Positions 33,541 to 48,962 of a stretch of 64,000 bases of DNA are shown one piece after another (the first letter of the stretch is position 1; every line of letters starts with the position of its first letter). Location: the NCBI GenBank assembly GCA_959347315.1, contig OY365808.1, forward strand, positions 3,110,372 through 3,174,371, in the 5' to 3' direction. This DNA comes from Bimastos eiseni. Taxonomy: Eukaryota; Annelida; Clitellata; Crassiclitellata; Lumbricidae. The notes under the pieces were generated by a model. That model was given only the letters and a program-made list of their open reading frames with translations, was not told where the DNA came from and ran no database searches. The translations under genes were made by a program, and so were the position numbers.

Positions 33541-36500
33541 ATGTTGTCCATTCAGAGCGGAATGTCTCCTATTCGGCTGTTTGCTTTCTGCGTCCTGTCT
33601 CTTGGTGGACTGATTCGAGGTAAACGTTGGATTCTTCGTTTTCTGATTTAGATATTATAAAAAAATGAGCAATATGATCTTCTATTGTGAACATTTATAT
33701 AGCGCAGAAACAGAAATAACTGCATTTTCGCACCTAATGGGTGGTGACAGATGAGAATGATTTGACCCGTGGTTGGTAGATGCTTTACTAATTAAGACGT
33801 ATACCGGCATGAACTGGTTACTATAGGCCTACGAGCTTCGTTTGACAATAATATTTAAAAAAAATTCTTACGTCTGCGCTTCGTGTCTCATGTCCTCGAA
33901 ATATTTTCCAAATAATGGGCTCGTGTTTAATTAAAGTCGCACAAACTGGATGATAGCCTCAATATTCTCAATTTTCAAATTCATGTAATAGTTTTCAATG
34001 TAGGCCTACTGTCTTTCAGGGCATTGTTACAGATTTCGCTAGGAGCTTACACCACTTCCTTAGGCCTCGTTTTATTTGGGGGATCTCCGTCCCAGACCAA
34101 TTTGTTTGGCCTATAGAGTACGATGCCTGTATACGATAATGCATGGATTCAGTACATACATACATGCATCCATACATACGCACATACACATGCTTTCCTA
34201 TGTACATAAATTCATGGATGCATGCATACAATTACACACACGTGATATGTATTTTAATTAATGCAATATATTGCTATAACATACAATACACTTAACAAAA
34301 TGTATGTTCGTGACAGCATGTTATCCTTGGCTTTATTGCTGTGCTCAGAATTAATGCTTTTAAAATTCATTTAGAATGAATGGTTGATTAATGAAGAAAC
34401 ATTTCTCTGATGACCCGATAATTCACCGATTACCGGTCCCCGCACACGCCTAAGGCCAAGTTAATTGATAGGCATTGCACGGGTATACCTGAGACAAAGC
34501 TCATTGGACGCAGCATAAACAGCTGGCATCCTAAACAGAGCTGTGCATGAAGTGCCGCATTGCCGGCAAACAATACAATGAGTAATCTTTTGTTCTTCCA
34601 GACCAGGTGTAGGCCTACCTCCAATTTCGTATGCAGAGAAGAGTTTGGGAAGGGAGGAAGTGATGTGGAAAGGAAGCTGGATGAGCAATCAACTGCTGGG
34701 GATGGTTAATGAAACGCTGCCGTTTTCAAGGCGTGCAAAGGAGCGCTGGAGGCTAGACCAGACTTACTGTACGTTGCTGACTGGACACTATAAGGCTTTA
34801 TTCATAGCCAATCTAACTTCATTGGAAGCACTTCATGCTTATGTGATACGCTTGATCCATTTGAAAAACCCGGTTGAATGCTATACATGTAAGTCAGACA
34901 GCTGGAAGTTAGGGTATACGATGGGTAATCAACTTGAAAGAAGTATACCCGTATGTTATCACACCTGAATTACAATATAGGCCTACAGCTAACGATTGAG
35001 CAAACGAACTGAATTATACACTGAAAGCCCCTATTGATCGAGAACGGCCAAGCCATCCTCCTCCTTTATCCATGTTCGTCGTTTTAAGAAGCACCATCCA
35101 TCCATCCATCCATCCATCCATCCATCCATCCATCCATCCATCCATCCATCCATCCATCCATCCATCCATCCATCCATCCATCCATCCATCCATCCATCCA
35201 TCCATCCATCCATCCATCCATCCATCCATCCATCCATCCATCCATCCATCCATCCATCCATCCATCCATCCATCCATCCATCCATCCATCCATCCATCCA
35301 TCCATCCATCCATCCATCCATCCATCCATCCATCCATCCATCCATCCATCCATCCATCCATCCATCCATCCATCCATCCATCCATCCATCCATCCATCCA
35401 TCCATCCATCCATCCATCCATCCATCCATCCATCCATCCATCCATCCATCCATCCATCCATCCATCCATCCATCCATCCATCCATCCATCCATCCATCCA
35501 TCCATCCATCCATCCATCCATCCATCCATCCATCCATCCATCCATCCATCCATCCATCCATCCATCCATCCATCCATCCATCCATCCATCCATCCATCCA
35601 TCCATCCATCCATCCATCCATCCATCCATCCATCCATCCATCCATCCATCCATCCATCCATCCATCCATCCATCCATCCATCCATCCATCCATCCATCCA
35701 TCCATCCATCCATCCATCCATCCATCCATCCATCCATCCATCCATCCATCCATCCATCCATCCATCCATCCATCCATCCATCCATCCATCCATCCATCCA
35801 TCCATCCATCCATCCATCCATCCATCCATCCATCCATCCATCCATCCATCCATCCATCCATCCATCCATCCATCCATCCATCCATCCATCCATCCATCCA
35901 TCCATCCATCCATCCATCCATCCATCCATCCATCCATCCATCCATCCATCCATCCATCCATCCATCCATCCATCCATCCATCCATCCATCCATCCATCCA
36001 TCCATCCATCCATCCATCCATCCATCCATCCATCCATCCATCCATCCATCCATCCATCCATCCATCCATCCATCCATCCATCCATCCATCCATCCATCCA
36101 TCCATCCATCCATCCATCCATCCATCCATCCATCCATCCATCCATCCATCCATCCATCCAAGCACGTGCATACAAAATGCACGTACATACTTACATAGCT
36201 ACACGCTTTAAAGACTGACCTACATACAGCATACATTCGAATAGCGCAAATTGACCAATTTGACCTACATTTTGCTGATGTCTACATATTGAGATAATGC
36301 CGTTGGTTGTGCTGTGCACGCATCACTCCTCACTTAGGTCGAATGTCCGTGGAGTTTTCATATGCGTAATTCACTTTCAGTCAGGGCGGATCAGAATTAA
36401 ATTGATGTATGCTATCAAAATTAATTTTCTAAAATGGTTCAATCACCGATCGCTGGTCGCCTCGTAATAACAGGGCTGAACTCAAACAATTATGTTGTTA

Positions 36501-39500
36501 GTAGGCTGGATGTGGCTTCTTCAAGGCGTTTCATCCGTTTCTGTTGAAGAGATGGATCCAGTGGTATAGAAGCCCGCCCGGCTTGTAGTGGGGTAGAGGG
36601 AGAGGAGTGGTTGACTGGCTGGCGTCTACTGTGAAGAGTTATACGGACCCTCAGAAAATATGGACGCCATAATACTCAAAATAATTTGTTGCTTGCTATG
36701 ATTTAATGCTCCCTGTATGTTTATCTGTCTCTGTCTCCCTTCATTTCTGCTTCCGTCCCACCTCTGTCTCTGCTTGTTTTCGCCCTCTCTATCTTTACGT
36801 CTGCCTGTCTCTGTCTGTGTGTTTGAGTGCCTGTCTGTGGGTCTGGTCTGTCTGTCTGTTTATCTGTTTGTGTGTGTCTGTCTTCATATCTGTCATTTTA
36901 AATCTGACAGAATCTATCGAAGACTTATGCCAAATCAATACTGTTTCTTGCTACAGACCGTTTTATTCATCACGGAAGGCTACTTCAATCCGCGGATAGT
37001 ATTGGGAATGCTTAAAAGCACAATGGAATAAGTTATGACACGATTTCATAAAAGACTGATTTTTAAAACTGCGATCGAGACATATTTACCATATTAAATA
37101 CACTGTAGAAAATAACCATAAGTGTTCTTCGTGGGAGCATCATTGCGATTTTCTCGCGCATAGATAATCTGAAATGACGCCACAGCCTAGACCGTTGCGA
37201 ATGAATGAGTGATAGATTTTGTTGCTTCATGGCAGTTCCTTCTCTATCTGTTGTCTGCTCCTCTGCTCCTTCTTCATACTGGTCTCTCCGGCAGCCTATC
37301 TTCATTTGGCATAATTATGTGACAACCCCTAGGACATGATGCACAGCTCGCGAATAACCGATGTATGAAAATTGAGTTAACATCCAGAACTTACGTCCAC
37401 CTTCTGCCCCTCCCCTTCCCTGCCTCTTCCCTTTCCCTTCCCTAGATGATGTCATAATATATAGTTTTTTTGTGTCATCTATTTGTCTGTGTGAACTCGC
37501 AGAAATGTCAACACTGTGACTGACATGCAGAGTTACAGACGTTTCTCTTATGTTTTATTTTTTATATGTGAATGGGTGAATTTTGCTTTCATAATATCAA
37601 TCAATAAATTATTTTTTAAATTTTATTAATAAATGAACGAATGAGTTTTATTACATTATTCACGAGTGAATTGGTTTATTTTTCTTTTCTGTTGTTTATA
37701 AGTGAATGAATTACTTTTATCTTATATTATTGATATGTGAATGAATTTGTCTTTTATATAATTTAGAAGTGAATGTGTGAGTTTAAAGGTGTTTGCATAT
37801 ATAAACTGGTTTGTTTGACTCTTTTCGCATCTCATTATGTCTACGAAGAAGTTCGAGCAGTTTCTCGGTGGGACAGAGAAGGCGCTGTGGTGAGACAGGG
37901 CGATGACCTCACATTGACCTGTGCAGTCTCGGATCTAGGATTCTTCGATGTCGTTCGTATCTCCGGCAAAGATAGGAGTGGCTCCGAGCGAACTATTGCT
38001 GATAACCAGAATGTGAAGTTGCCTTTCGCCAAATTGACTCGTCTTCAAGTCTCCCACAGTACCTTCCAAAACAACTCAGGCGCATCGGTTCTTCATTTCC
38101 ATGGTGAGCTCACGATGCTCAATAATCATTAATTTTGTCAAAATTTGGACGCTTGTGGTAGGTGTATGACACAGTTTAGCTAAGTAGGTAAGAGCGTATA
38201 TAGGTCGCGTCTCATTGGCCTCTGCGAAAGAAAGCATTCTGGTTCCCTTCCCGATGCTCGTTTGTTTAATTAAGAGATTTCATTCTCAGGGTTGCAAGGT
38301 CCTTGCACAGGGAAATGGCGTGGCGACTATTGAAGCTGGCAGTGGTGGTGAAGGATCTCACCCGATCAAACTCTCAGTGATAAAAATGGGCAAGTTCGAA
38401 GACATATAGGCCTACTGTCGGTATAGATGAACTCGAACGTTTACATTTTGCATACTGTATCTTATGCAGTTGCGGACTATATTTATTTATAGATCGTCTT
38501 TATGATGTATTTGTGTACGCGCAGCCGTGCGTAATTAAATACATGCTTGTATGCAGAGGTGTAACAAGGGTTTGAAAAGTGGAGGGGCATAATTTGAAAA
38601 ATATTGCGCGAAGCGGAAACAATTTTTTATGCCTCCCACTTTTTTAATTTTGCCCCCCTCCCCCAGAAATTAGAAAAATGGGGGAGGGGCACAAATTATC
38701 TTAACGAAAGTCATCTTGAAAAGCCATTGGCGAAACATAAAAAGAACCGATTAGGGGGGGGGTGCCATATGGGGGCACTGAGCGCTGAAGCTTGTTACAC
38801 CTCTGCTTGTATGTATGTGTGCACCTCTGTTTCTCTGTAGGCATAAGTTTGTATGTGTGCATTATTTGCCCTTGCACGTACGTGTGTATGTGCTTCAAGT
38901 TTGACCTGAATATTAATGGTCTCTGTCGCCTTTCAAAATTCTACAAAAGTAGCAAGAATAATATCCACTCATTGATCTTTGCAAGGATTATTCGAGTATG
39001 AAAGGAGGATTTAGGCCTAATTATTTATCACGATTCAGTGGGTCCGTTTGTCCATCTGCTTGTTTGTCTGGCTGTCTATATGTCTGTGTGAGACTGACAT
39101 TATCGGTGCAAAATTTATGCATGATCAATACTACTTCGGGTCTTAAACTTAAATTACTCTGTTTCCGTCATATTATATTTTTTCCCTTGTTCTCCTTCCA
39201 GGAATTCGAGGGGAAGACGCTGGAGCCATCAGCTGCTACAGTCTATCCAATGAACAAGATCGAGCGATATTCAACCTTCGGGTTCTTGGTGGGTTATCGT
39301 GAATATCTTCATCGTCAGGTTACTGCATTCAATGGCGGCTGTGGTGATTGTTGGTAGTAGGGTGAATGGTGCCTTAGTTGCTATTTACTAACGACATTGC
39401 TTTATAACGCTCTCCTCCTTTCTCCAGGCCTGGGACGGGCACTGTCAGAATAGGTACGAACAGTGATGGAATTTGTGGAATCGTGACGTGATGTATATAG

Positions 39501-42500
39501 TGAGATTGATATGATAATGCAGTCATTCTAAAATTTACATGGCTCCCTTCCAAGGTGACTACTATAAAGCGATCCAAACTCCAACCAGGAAAAGGTCAGT
39601 TTTCTAACGGCCATAAAATATACCACTACAATACAATTGACAATTTACAGAGCGCTTTATCAAAAAGTCTTGCACTAGAACGTCTTTCGCTGCATTTCTA
39701 ACCATGATGCAATGTAAATAATTTTAAAATGTGTTTTTAATTGTGATTTCAATTGAGTAACAGATGTGCAGTGACAAACTGGAGTTATGAGACGGTTTCA
39801 TTCAATGAATTCTGAGACCGAGATGACACGATTTCCAAACTTCCGGTTTTTAGCAAAGAATGGAAAATCCTATCGCGTGAAGGTTCGAAGTCTAAATTTT
39901 AGAGTCGGAGATAGAACATGACATGACCATGGATGTCATCTATGAGGGAGAGGTTCCAGAGTGGATATGGTGCATAAGGAGGGAGAACTTGTAAGCAAAA
40001 CGAACGTGAATGGGACGCCAGTTCGGTTCTTACAGTGTCGTCAGCAATTATATACATAAGCACATATTGTGTATATCAATCAATAAATCAATCAATGTTA
40101 CTTAATACAGCGCCTCTTCAACATATGTAGCATATATAAAATATGTATGTATTGTATGTATATTATATTCTTGTATGTCTCTTTTACATAGGCCTACATG
40201 TAGCCTATGTATACGTATGGCGGCACGCATACATTGTATTATCTGCATGCAAATGTATATGTAGGTATATCTCGTTGTTCTATAGTTCCTGTTCAATCCG
40301 TCAAATTCAGCGTCATATCACCGGACCTGATCGAGACAGTCGTGAATGACGAAGAAGAGATCATCCTTGTTGAGAACACTCAGTCGGGAGTGGCATGTAC
40401 GGCGACTGTGAACGGGAGCCTCACTCCCCCAGAGGTTCGAATGGTGGTCGATGCCGAGGACCAGACCCATCTGTTCACTGCTTCCGAACAGTTCAAGGTT
40501 CTTGAGGTGAAGGAGGAGGAGGAGAACGCTGCTGGAATCTTCTACAGTGAGATGAAACTAAGCTATAATTCGCAGAAATCGATTCCCGACTGGAACGAGA
40601 AGAGTCTCAGCTGTTTTGCGAAGTCAGAGGGATTTCCGGAAATGAGAGCAACGTTGGCGATTATAGTTCAGTGTGAGTCACTGTACTGTGACTGTAGTTG
40701 GAGTAGTCATAATTGTAATCTCCAAAATTCTAAAGCGCCACTTGAAAGCCAAGCGTAGAGCACCAGCTTATTCACGAGCGCTGGATTATATCGCAATTAG
40801 TACCGTAATAAGAGATTTTGTACAGCACTGTTTCTAGAGCAAATTCTCCAGAGGAATTCTCAATTGAACAGCATACAGCTACGATTTACATATATGCCTG
40901 GATATTAATAATATGTTGACCAAAATATTAGTGTGAAGGCCTAAGTATAAATATGCAGGTCTAACTAAATGCTTAAAATATGTCGGTCTAAATACATGAA
41001 TGTATGGCCTTATATTAAATATGAATGTAGGTTTAACCATAACTATGTTGCCATGTTGGTAAAAATATAAATAATTATGTAGTCTTAATTATAAATGTAG
41101 ACCTGAAAACCGATGTGTCGGTCTAAATATAATTATGTAGGCTTAAATATAGTCATGTAGGCTTCAATAGGCCTAAGCATATAGCTGTGTAGGCTTTAAT
41201 GTGATTATGGGGCTTAAATATAATTATGTAGGCTTGAATATAATTATGTAGGCTTGAATATAATTATCTAGGCTTGAATACAAATGCGCAGGTCTGGAGG
41301 TTGCTGTATTGAAGGCTATTGGAAGCGTACGACCTTGACCTAATTCGTTTTAGTGAGCTCGTCGGGTGATGGTAACTATAATCTCGAGATGTCTACAATT
41401 AACTCACAGTAGGCGAAAACGTGGGGCCAGCTTACCCACAGGCGCTTAGTCAAAATAAATTCGACAGGGTGTAAAATCGGGTGAGATCAGTCGATACTTC
41501 TACTACTGAGAACGGACGCCGCGTAGGCCTAGGCCTACGTCTTTTAAGGTAACAGTAGACATAGGTCTACATGTAGGCTTACAGTACTTATATACGGATC
41601 GCGGTTGGCCGGATTTAGCAGCAAATGTGTGAAAGGGTGTATACAATATGGAGCTTATTAAATGCATAATAATAATAATAATATTATTATTATTTAGAAT
41701 AATAATTATTATTTTTTACAATGATAATAAATGATAATAATTATGAAACATGCACAGTGTAAGTCTTATTGCTAGACTGGGTACATGAGTAGGCCTAAGA
41801 TATAATATTTAGTTTCTTCTGTGTGTTCTCAGACAGTCCTCAGGTCATCTGTTCTCGCTATGAGATCTATGCCAAGATCGGAGACAAGGCAACACTTATG
41901 TGCGAGGTCCGAGCGAATCCTAGCAGCACAGTGGTCTGGAAAAAGAACGATCAGGAAATTGTCGTCGAAAGCAACAACACGCTCATCACTGAAAAGGTAA
42001 ATAAAATGCTAACAGTCACACTTACAAAAGTCACAAGCCAACATCGCTGAACCAGTAAATGTATACTTAAAATGCTGTTCAGCTATTACAATCGTAATTA
42101 ATTATTGAGCTTAAATGGAAAACATGCGTGTTTTTTTATTGTAGGCTTATCGTTTCGGTAGTAGAATCGAAAAACAAATAGGAGTTTTAGATGAAAATAG
42201 CCTAAGCCTGCCTACCGATTTCGTTTTGATTTAACGCTTATGATGGGACTTATATTTAATAACTTTCAGGTGATCAAGCCAGATATAAGCCAGTTGACGC
42301 TGCACTTCAGCTCATTGTCTGAATCGCAATTCGCCACGTATACCATCGTCGCAAGGAATGACCATGGCTCGTTCGAGGCAGACGTTGAGTTGATCAGACG
42401 GACTTCTACCACCGTGCAAGAAAAGAAACCACCGAGAAAGAATCAACGAAACGATCCAAGATACTTAGTCGCTCGATCAAAATCAGGCGCAAGTAAGTAC

Positions 42501-44373
42501 ATCGATCATTTATACATTTTTTCATGAAGCGCTTTTATATTTTCGCAGTAATGTATTGTAAACATGAAAATGTTTTACGCAGAAATTTTCACTGTCTACT
42601 CCCCTCCTCCTTGCTCTGTCTACCATCTACTGTTCGGGATCTTGGAGTCGTCATTGACTGAACACTTTCAATCAAACCTCAAATGGTTGTCATTTATAGG
42701 AAGATGACCGTTTAAGGGTCAATCTAATGTCAATGCCGGAAGGGCTTTGACATCAGCCGAGGTACAGACAATTGCACAGGCTATTGGAAGCGTACGACCT
42801 TGACCTAATTCGTTTTCAGTGAGCTATTGAGCTATTGCAGCCGGTTAGATTAGATAATTATGACAAGTGAACCAGTCACGGTGCTGACGGCGGGAAGATG
42901 ACAGCTGAAGGCCAATACTTGAAATTAGAAACTCCTGTGACGCTGGTGTTAATTGCAAATGGCATGAGCATGAGTTGGTGGCGAGTTAATCGTAATCTTT
43001 ACACTTCTAAAGCGCCACTCAAAAGCCAAGGGGATATTGCATAATTACGTAACGCTCGAGGGGTGGAGGGGTGGTACAAAACGTTACGAAACATTACGGG
43101 ATGGGTGGAGGTTAGCTGAAAGTTACGTAACGCCTTTCATTTTAAAACTAATTAGTAATCTATTAAAATACTCAATCTAAGCTAAACACCAAAGATTAAG
43201 TTTTTCCTCTAGTCGTGAAGGCTCATGAACGGAACGCTCGATCGGCGATATGAAATTTCTACAAAACGTTCTTCTCCCAATTTCTCATCAGCTCACCTGA
43301 ATAACAATAAATAATTTTCGGAAAGGCGGGGTTAATTTAAACCTCATAGGAAAGAGGGGCGAAATTCAATATGCAAATCAAGTCCATATATTACGCTTCA
43401 TTATTACGATTGCTGATGGCTTCAAGTCAAAGTAAATCATAGTCAAGCTAAATCAAGTCAGAGCAAACGACACGGCAAATCGTCTAAATTTAACTTCCGA
43501 AATTTGAAAATTTTTCGATTCGATAAAAAAAAACAACCGCAGTTTCAATCGCATCATCGACTAACATGCAAATGCGGTACTAGTTAGGAGCACCAAAAAC
43601 GAACGGAGCTGCCGCGCGAAATGGCGGACATGCTTCTTAAAGAGGTCTGGTGAATGTGGTGATACCTGCTTTTAGTAAGACCCAATCGGGACACACCCGC
43701 CGAGTTCAAAATTAAGTTCCAAGCAAAGCTAGGCTGTAAGGCTAGTAGGCCTAGCATATAAATTTACACTAAACTTGTGTAAAACTACACTGAATTTTGT
43801 TTAAAAAAAATACGTAACACTCATGGTGTGTGGGTCTATGGAAACGTTACGATGCGTTACAGGATGTGGGGGTCAAAACAGCCATTTTCAGCGTTACGTA
43901 ATTATGCAATGACCCCCAAGCTGCAAGTCACAAGTTTATTCATGAGCGATGTGTCGAATCAGAATGACTGTCCAAAGGTTAGTCGAAGGAGGGTCCTCTC
44001 ATGTCCGATTATTAGAGGTCAGAGCAGCTGTTTTGGGAGAGAGTGAGAATGCGAGTGCCTGGATGAAACTCAACTTATCATTCTCTCCTCTCGTCTGCCC
44101 GTAACCCAACTTCCGATTTCCCTTTGGTATCTGTAGACAAGCCTTCCAGAAAAAAGAGTGCCCTGTGGCGCCTAGCTGTAGTACAATCTTGAGATTACGA
44201 CCGGCGTAATAATTATTTCAATGATGGATTCTGAAAACAGCTTTGCAGTTGAAAACATAATGTAACGCTGTAATAATGACATGTTTATTTTCCCAGGCTA
44301 TTCCAGAGTCGTCCAATTGCTTCAGTCAGTATTCAGTATACTCTTCACAACAATGTTAACATCAGCCTTTTAA
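33541..44373 (+). CDS. three-Ig-domain secreted or GPI-anchored protein (Ig gene 2)
   Basis: Seven exons: 33541-33619, 37849-38103, 39202-39288, 40286-40672, 41833-41996, 42270-42492, 44297-44373; phases join (1,1,1,1,0,1) to 423 residues. Exon 1 is a signal peptide ([19 protein letters not shown]), with a second in-frame ATG at 33562. Exons 2-3 form Ig1 ([17 protein letters not shown]), exon 4 Ig2 (GVACTAT; LSCFAKS), exons 5-6 Ig3 ([15 protein letters not shown], then [10 protein letters not shown], where Ile replaces the second Cys). A basic linker precedes exon 7, a hydrophobic tail ([14 protein letters not shown]) ending the protein, as in GPI signals. An AATAAA lies at 44784. Introns carry a CATC array, two DNA transposons and SINE copies. 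Confidence 0.82.
35094..36160. repeat. (CATC)n array, 1,067 bp, no interruptions
   Basis: About 266 perfect tetramers within intron 1 of Ig gene 2. The long WMDG or HPSI frames on either strand come only from this repeat. Confidence 0.99.
38554..38805. mobile_element. hAT-type MITE, 252 bp, with 8-bp target duplication
   Basis: Ends are CAGAGGTGTAACAAG and its exact reverse complement. CTTGTATG stands on both sides (38546-38553 and 38806-38813). The 8-bp duplication and CAG...CTG ends are hAT features. It has no coding capacity and lies in intron 2 of Ig gene 2. Confidence 0.9.
40708..40783 (+). repeat. SINE-like family copy just after Ig gene 2 exon 4
   Basis: Begins ATAATTGTAATCTCCAAAA and includes CTAAAGCGCCACTTGAAAGC and CACCAGCTTATTCACGAGCG. 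It lies about 35 bp past the exon 4 donor. Confidence 0.75.
41000..41290. repeat. 20-bp minisatellite (AATATAATTATGTAGGCTTG)
   Basis: About ten copies in intron 4 of Ig gene 2. The last four are nearly exact and the earlier ones diverged. Confidence 0.75.
42986..44045 (+). repeat. SINE-like family copy split by a DNA transposon
   Basis: The family blocks run to CCAAG at 43030 and resume at 43917 with CAAGCTGCAAGTCACAAG and TTTATTCATGAGCG, then GTCCAAAGGTTAGTC. The two halves join in the order of intact copies, which dates the SINE-like copy before the inner insertion. Confidence 0.75.
43031..43916. mobile_element. non-autonomous DNA transposon, 886 bp, TIR with TTACGTAACG
   Basis: Terminal inverted repeats of about 27 bp share ATTGCATAATTACGTAACGC, with two mismatches near the ends. 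CAAG flanks both sides (43027-43030, 43917-43920); because ends are G-rich the duplication could be 3-5 bp. GTTACG words recur inside near both ends. No transposase frame is present. The superfamily is not clear to me. Confidence 0.85.
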
Positions 44374-45666
44374 AAGAAACCGCGTAAACCTTTCCTAACC
44401 GCTTTCTCTATGTGTAAGATTTGCCGACATTCACTGCTTTTTAAGTGCTCGACTCAGAAGAGACAGTCGCTTACGTGCTAAACAACGATAAAGCGGATTA
44501 CTAACATTAGTAATATTATTGTCTTTTTTCCAACTCACCATTTTACTGTATGCTTGTGCAGGCGCCATAGTAACTGAAAATAACTACTTAGTGTCTTAGA
44601 ATATAAACGGTCAGTCTACTTCAAGTTTCCGAACAACTAGTGAATAATTCATCTGACAATTGTTAATCCACATAATTTTTTTATGACAAGAATAGCCTTA
44701 TTTTACTCTTTCCTACTACATGCAAATTTGTGTTGGTATTTTAATCGTATCCCCGCTTTGATTATCGTCTCAGTGAGAATGTTAATAAATAACTTGATTT
44801 TTGCGATTGTACAAAATGATTCAAAGTATTGCATCTTTGGAAGAATACAATTTGTACTTTTCACATAAACTCCTTCAATGCAGTTCTTGCTTCTTGAGCC
44901 ATCGTCTTCTCAGGGTTAAAATAAAATACCAGCAAGTAGTCTAACAATGGACAAAATACACGAAGCAGTGAGTTGCGCAATACATTGCTTTTGAAGATTC
45001 AGTCAATGTACATTGGGCAATAGCCTGTTCATAATTTCTGACACTTACCGGTTTTTATATTTCTTACAACCACAGCAGGTACTTGGACACCCTTCAACTG
45101 TTTAAGCATATAAAAAAATATACGTTTTAGGAATTAATTCTAGAATTCAATTTTTAAGGTTTTTAGAACATTGTAACATTCTTTCAACAGTCAAATGCAA
45201 TGGCATTTGTGGAACTATTCTGAAAATCACAAGAACACTTTTATACCAACAAATGTGCCCAACACCAAAACCAACAATATCGCAATATGATGAAGAATAT
45301 TTATTTTAAATAAAGGCCTCCAAGTTAGCTAAGTCTCTTTAAAATAATCAACAATTCTGTCAAAATATCTTTCTTAAGCACAGAAGTCCTACTGAACTTT
45401 ACACAAATGTAAAGCCAAGCATAAATGCTCAATCTTAATAAATACAACTACACATCGCCATTCTTTTTCAAAACCACAACAAATTTGCAGCCTCTTGCAA
45501 CTGGCATCAGTATACGTTCATCTTCAAGTGACCACAAAATTGTTCGCAGTTTATCGAGATTCAGTTTGCCCGAACAATTTGCGCAAAACCAAACAGCCAA
45601 AACCACCGTGAACTAAACAGTACAGTATAAAAAGACTAAAATGTTCACTAGCACGCAACGAAATAT
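44374..45666. other. interval between Ig gene 2 and DYNLL
   Basis: AT-rich, with the likely 3' UTR of Ig gene 2 on the left (AATAAA at 44784) and of DYNLL on the right (reverse-strand AATAAA near 45300). I see no further exon. Confidence 0.6.
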
Positions 45667-47800
<2,134 letters not shown>

Positions 47801-47821
47801 TAACAGCTAACCTTCTGGGAA

Positions 47822-47936
47822 CCGGACTCTGACCTCCTTTTGGACAACACCTCTGATTTGATGCGGCGCCGTGAATAAGCTGGTGCCCCGCGTTTGGCTT
47901 TCAAGTGGCGCTTTAGAAGTTTGGAGATTACGATTT
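47822..47936 (-). repeat. SINE-like family copy, minus strand
   Basis: Reverse complement carries AATCTCCAAACTTCTAAAGC, GCCACTTGAAAGCC and CACCAGCTTATTCACG, the family blocks in the usual order. Confidence 0.75.
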
Positions 47937-47967
47937 AGCCTAAATATCAGCCGTCTGTTCTGTATCG

Positions 47968-48340
47968 ATAGTCCGAAGGTTCTATAGTACGAAGGTTCGA
48001 TAGTCCGAAGATTCAATGGTGTCCCGTCGATAGGTGATAAGATTGCGGTTTGAATGGAAGCTAGATTGATGAAATGAATTCTGTTGGCGAGAAGCCGGAT
48101 TGCACCATTCTTTTCATTCATCCAGCTTCCATTTAGGCATGATTCTTTTCGTATCAATCCAGATCCCAGTTTTACAAAATCTCTTTTCATCAAATTTATC
48201 CAGATTCTAGTTAAATTAATGTCGGATTATAGAACCTTTGGACTATCGAACCTTCGGACTATCGAGCGGACATGCATCCGAAGATTCAATAACCCGAAGA
48301 AATTTTCTAGTCTGAAAGTTCGATAGTCCGAATTAAGGTG
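47968..48340. mobile_element. fold-back element with GGTTCGATAGTCCGAAG repeats
   Basis: GATAGTCCGAAGGTTC words are tandemly repeated at 47968-48018 and appear inverted at 48225-48265 and beyond. An inner inverted pair (AATGGAAGCTAGATTGATGAA and ATTCATCCAGCTTCCATT) gives nested hairpin potential. It looks like a non-autonomous fold-back MITE. Confidence 0.65.
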
Positions 48341-48880
48341 CTAGTTATATAATCTTCTCATCATTACCGCTTCCATTTAAACGGGGTAAATGTATATCTT
48401 AGCGTAGGTAGTCTTGTGATATTTAACCAAAAACATATAGCGTATTTTTTTATTATGAACATTACTGCAAGCAATGCAGACCTACTGAATAAAAACGCTG
48501 AACCATCTCACAACAATTTAATTTATTTAATCAATCCAGCTACCGCTTAAGATTAGGATCCCTTTCATAAAAACTATATCCAGCTACCATTTAGGTAGGC
48601 CTATATTTCTTTTCAGCAATCAAGTTCGTGCGTATACACGACTTTTCTGTTCACGATTCCACTTCCATCGTAACAGCACACTTTCATCAATCCAGCTTCT
48701 ACTTAAGCACGATATTTTCATCGATCCAGCTTTCATTTTAGCATGATTCCTTTCATGAATCCAATTTCTACTTTTGCAAGTATTTATCAACACTCAAAGT
48801 ATGAAAATTATCATTCATTAGGCCTACTCCAACTTCTATTTCAACAAGCTTCATTTTCAAGCTTCATTATGATTCCTACG
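48100..48880. repeat. degenerate repeat of ATCCAGCTTCCATTTAGGCATG units
   Basis: Diverged copies recur every 40-60 bp from inside the fold-back element almost to the last exon of Ig gene 3. Confidence 0.55.
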
Positions 48881-48962
48881 ACCACGTAAATTGGTTGCTC
48901 TCTGTATCTACATAACGTAGGCTGAAGGCTACACCTTGGGCGGCTTATTTTGATCTTTTATG

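Noticed and set aside
35014..36236. Long frames of repeated WMDG or HPSI on both strands
   Set aside because: They arise purely from the perfect CATC array, which is open in several frames.
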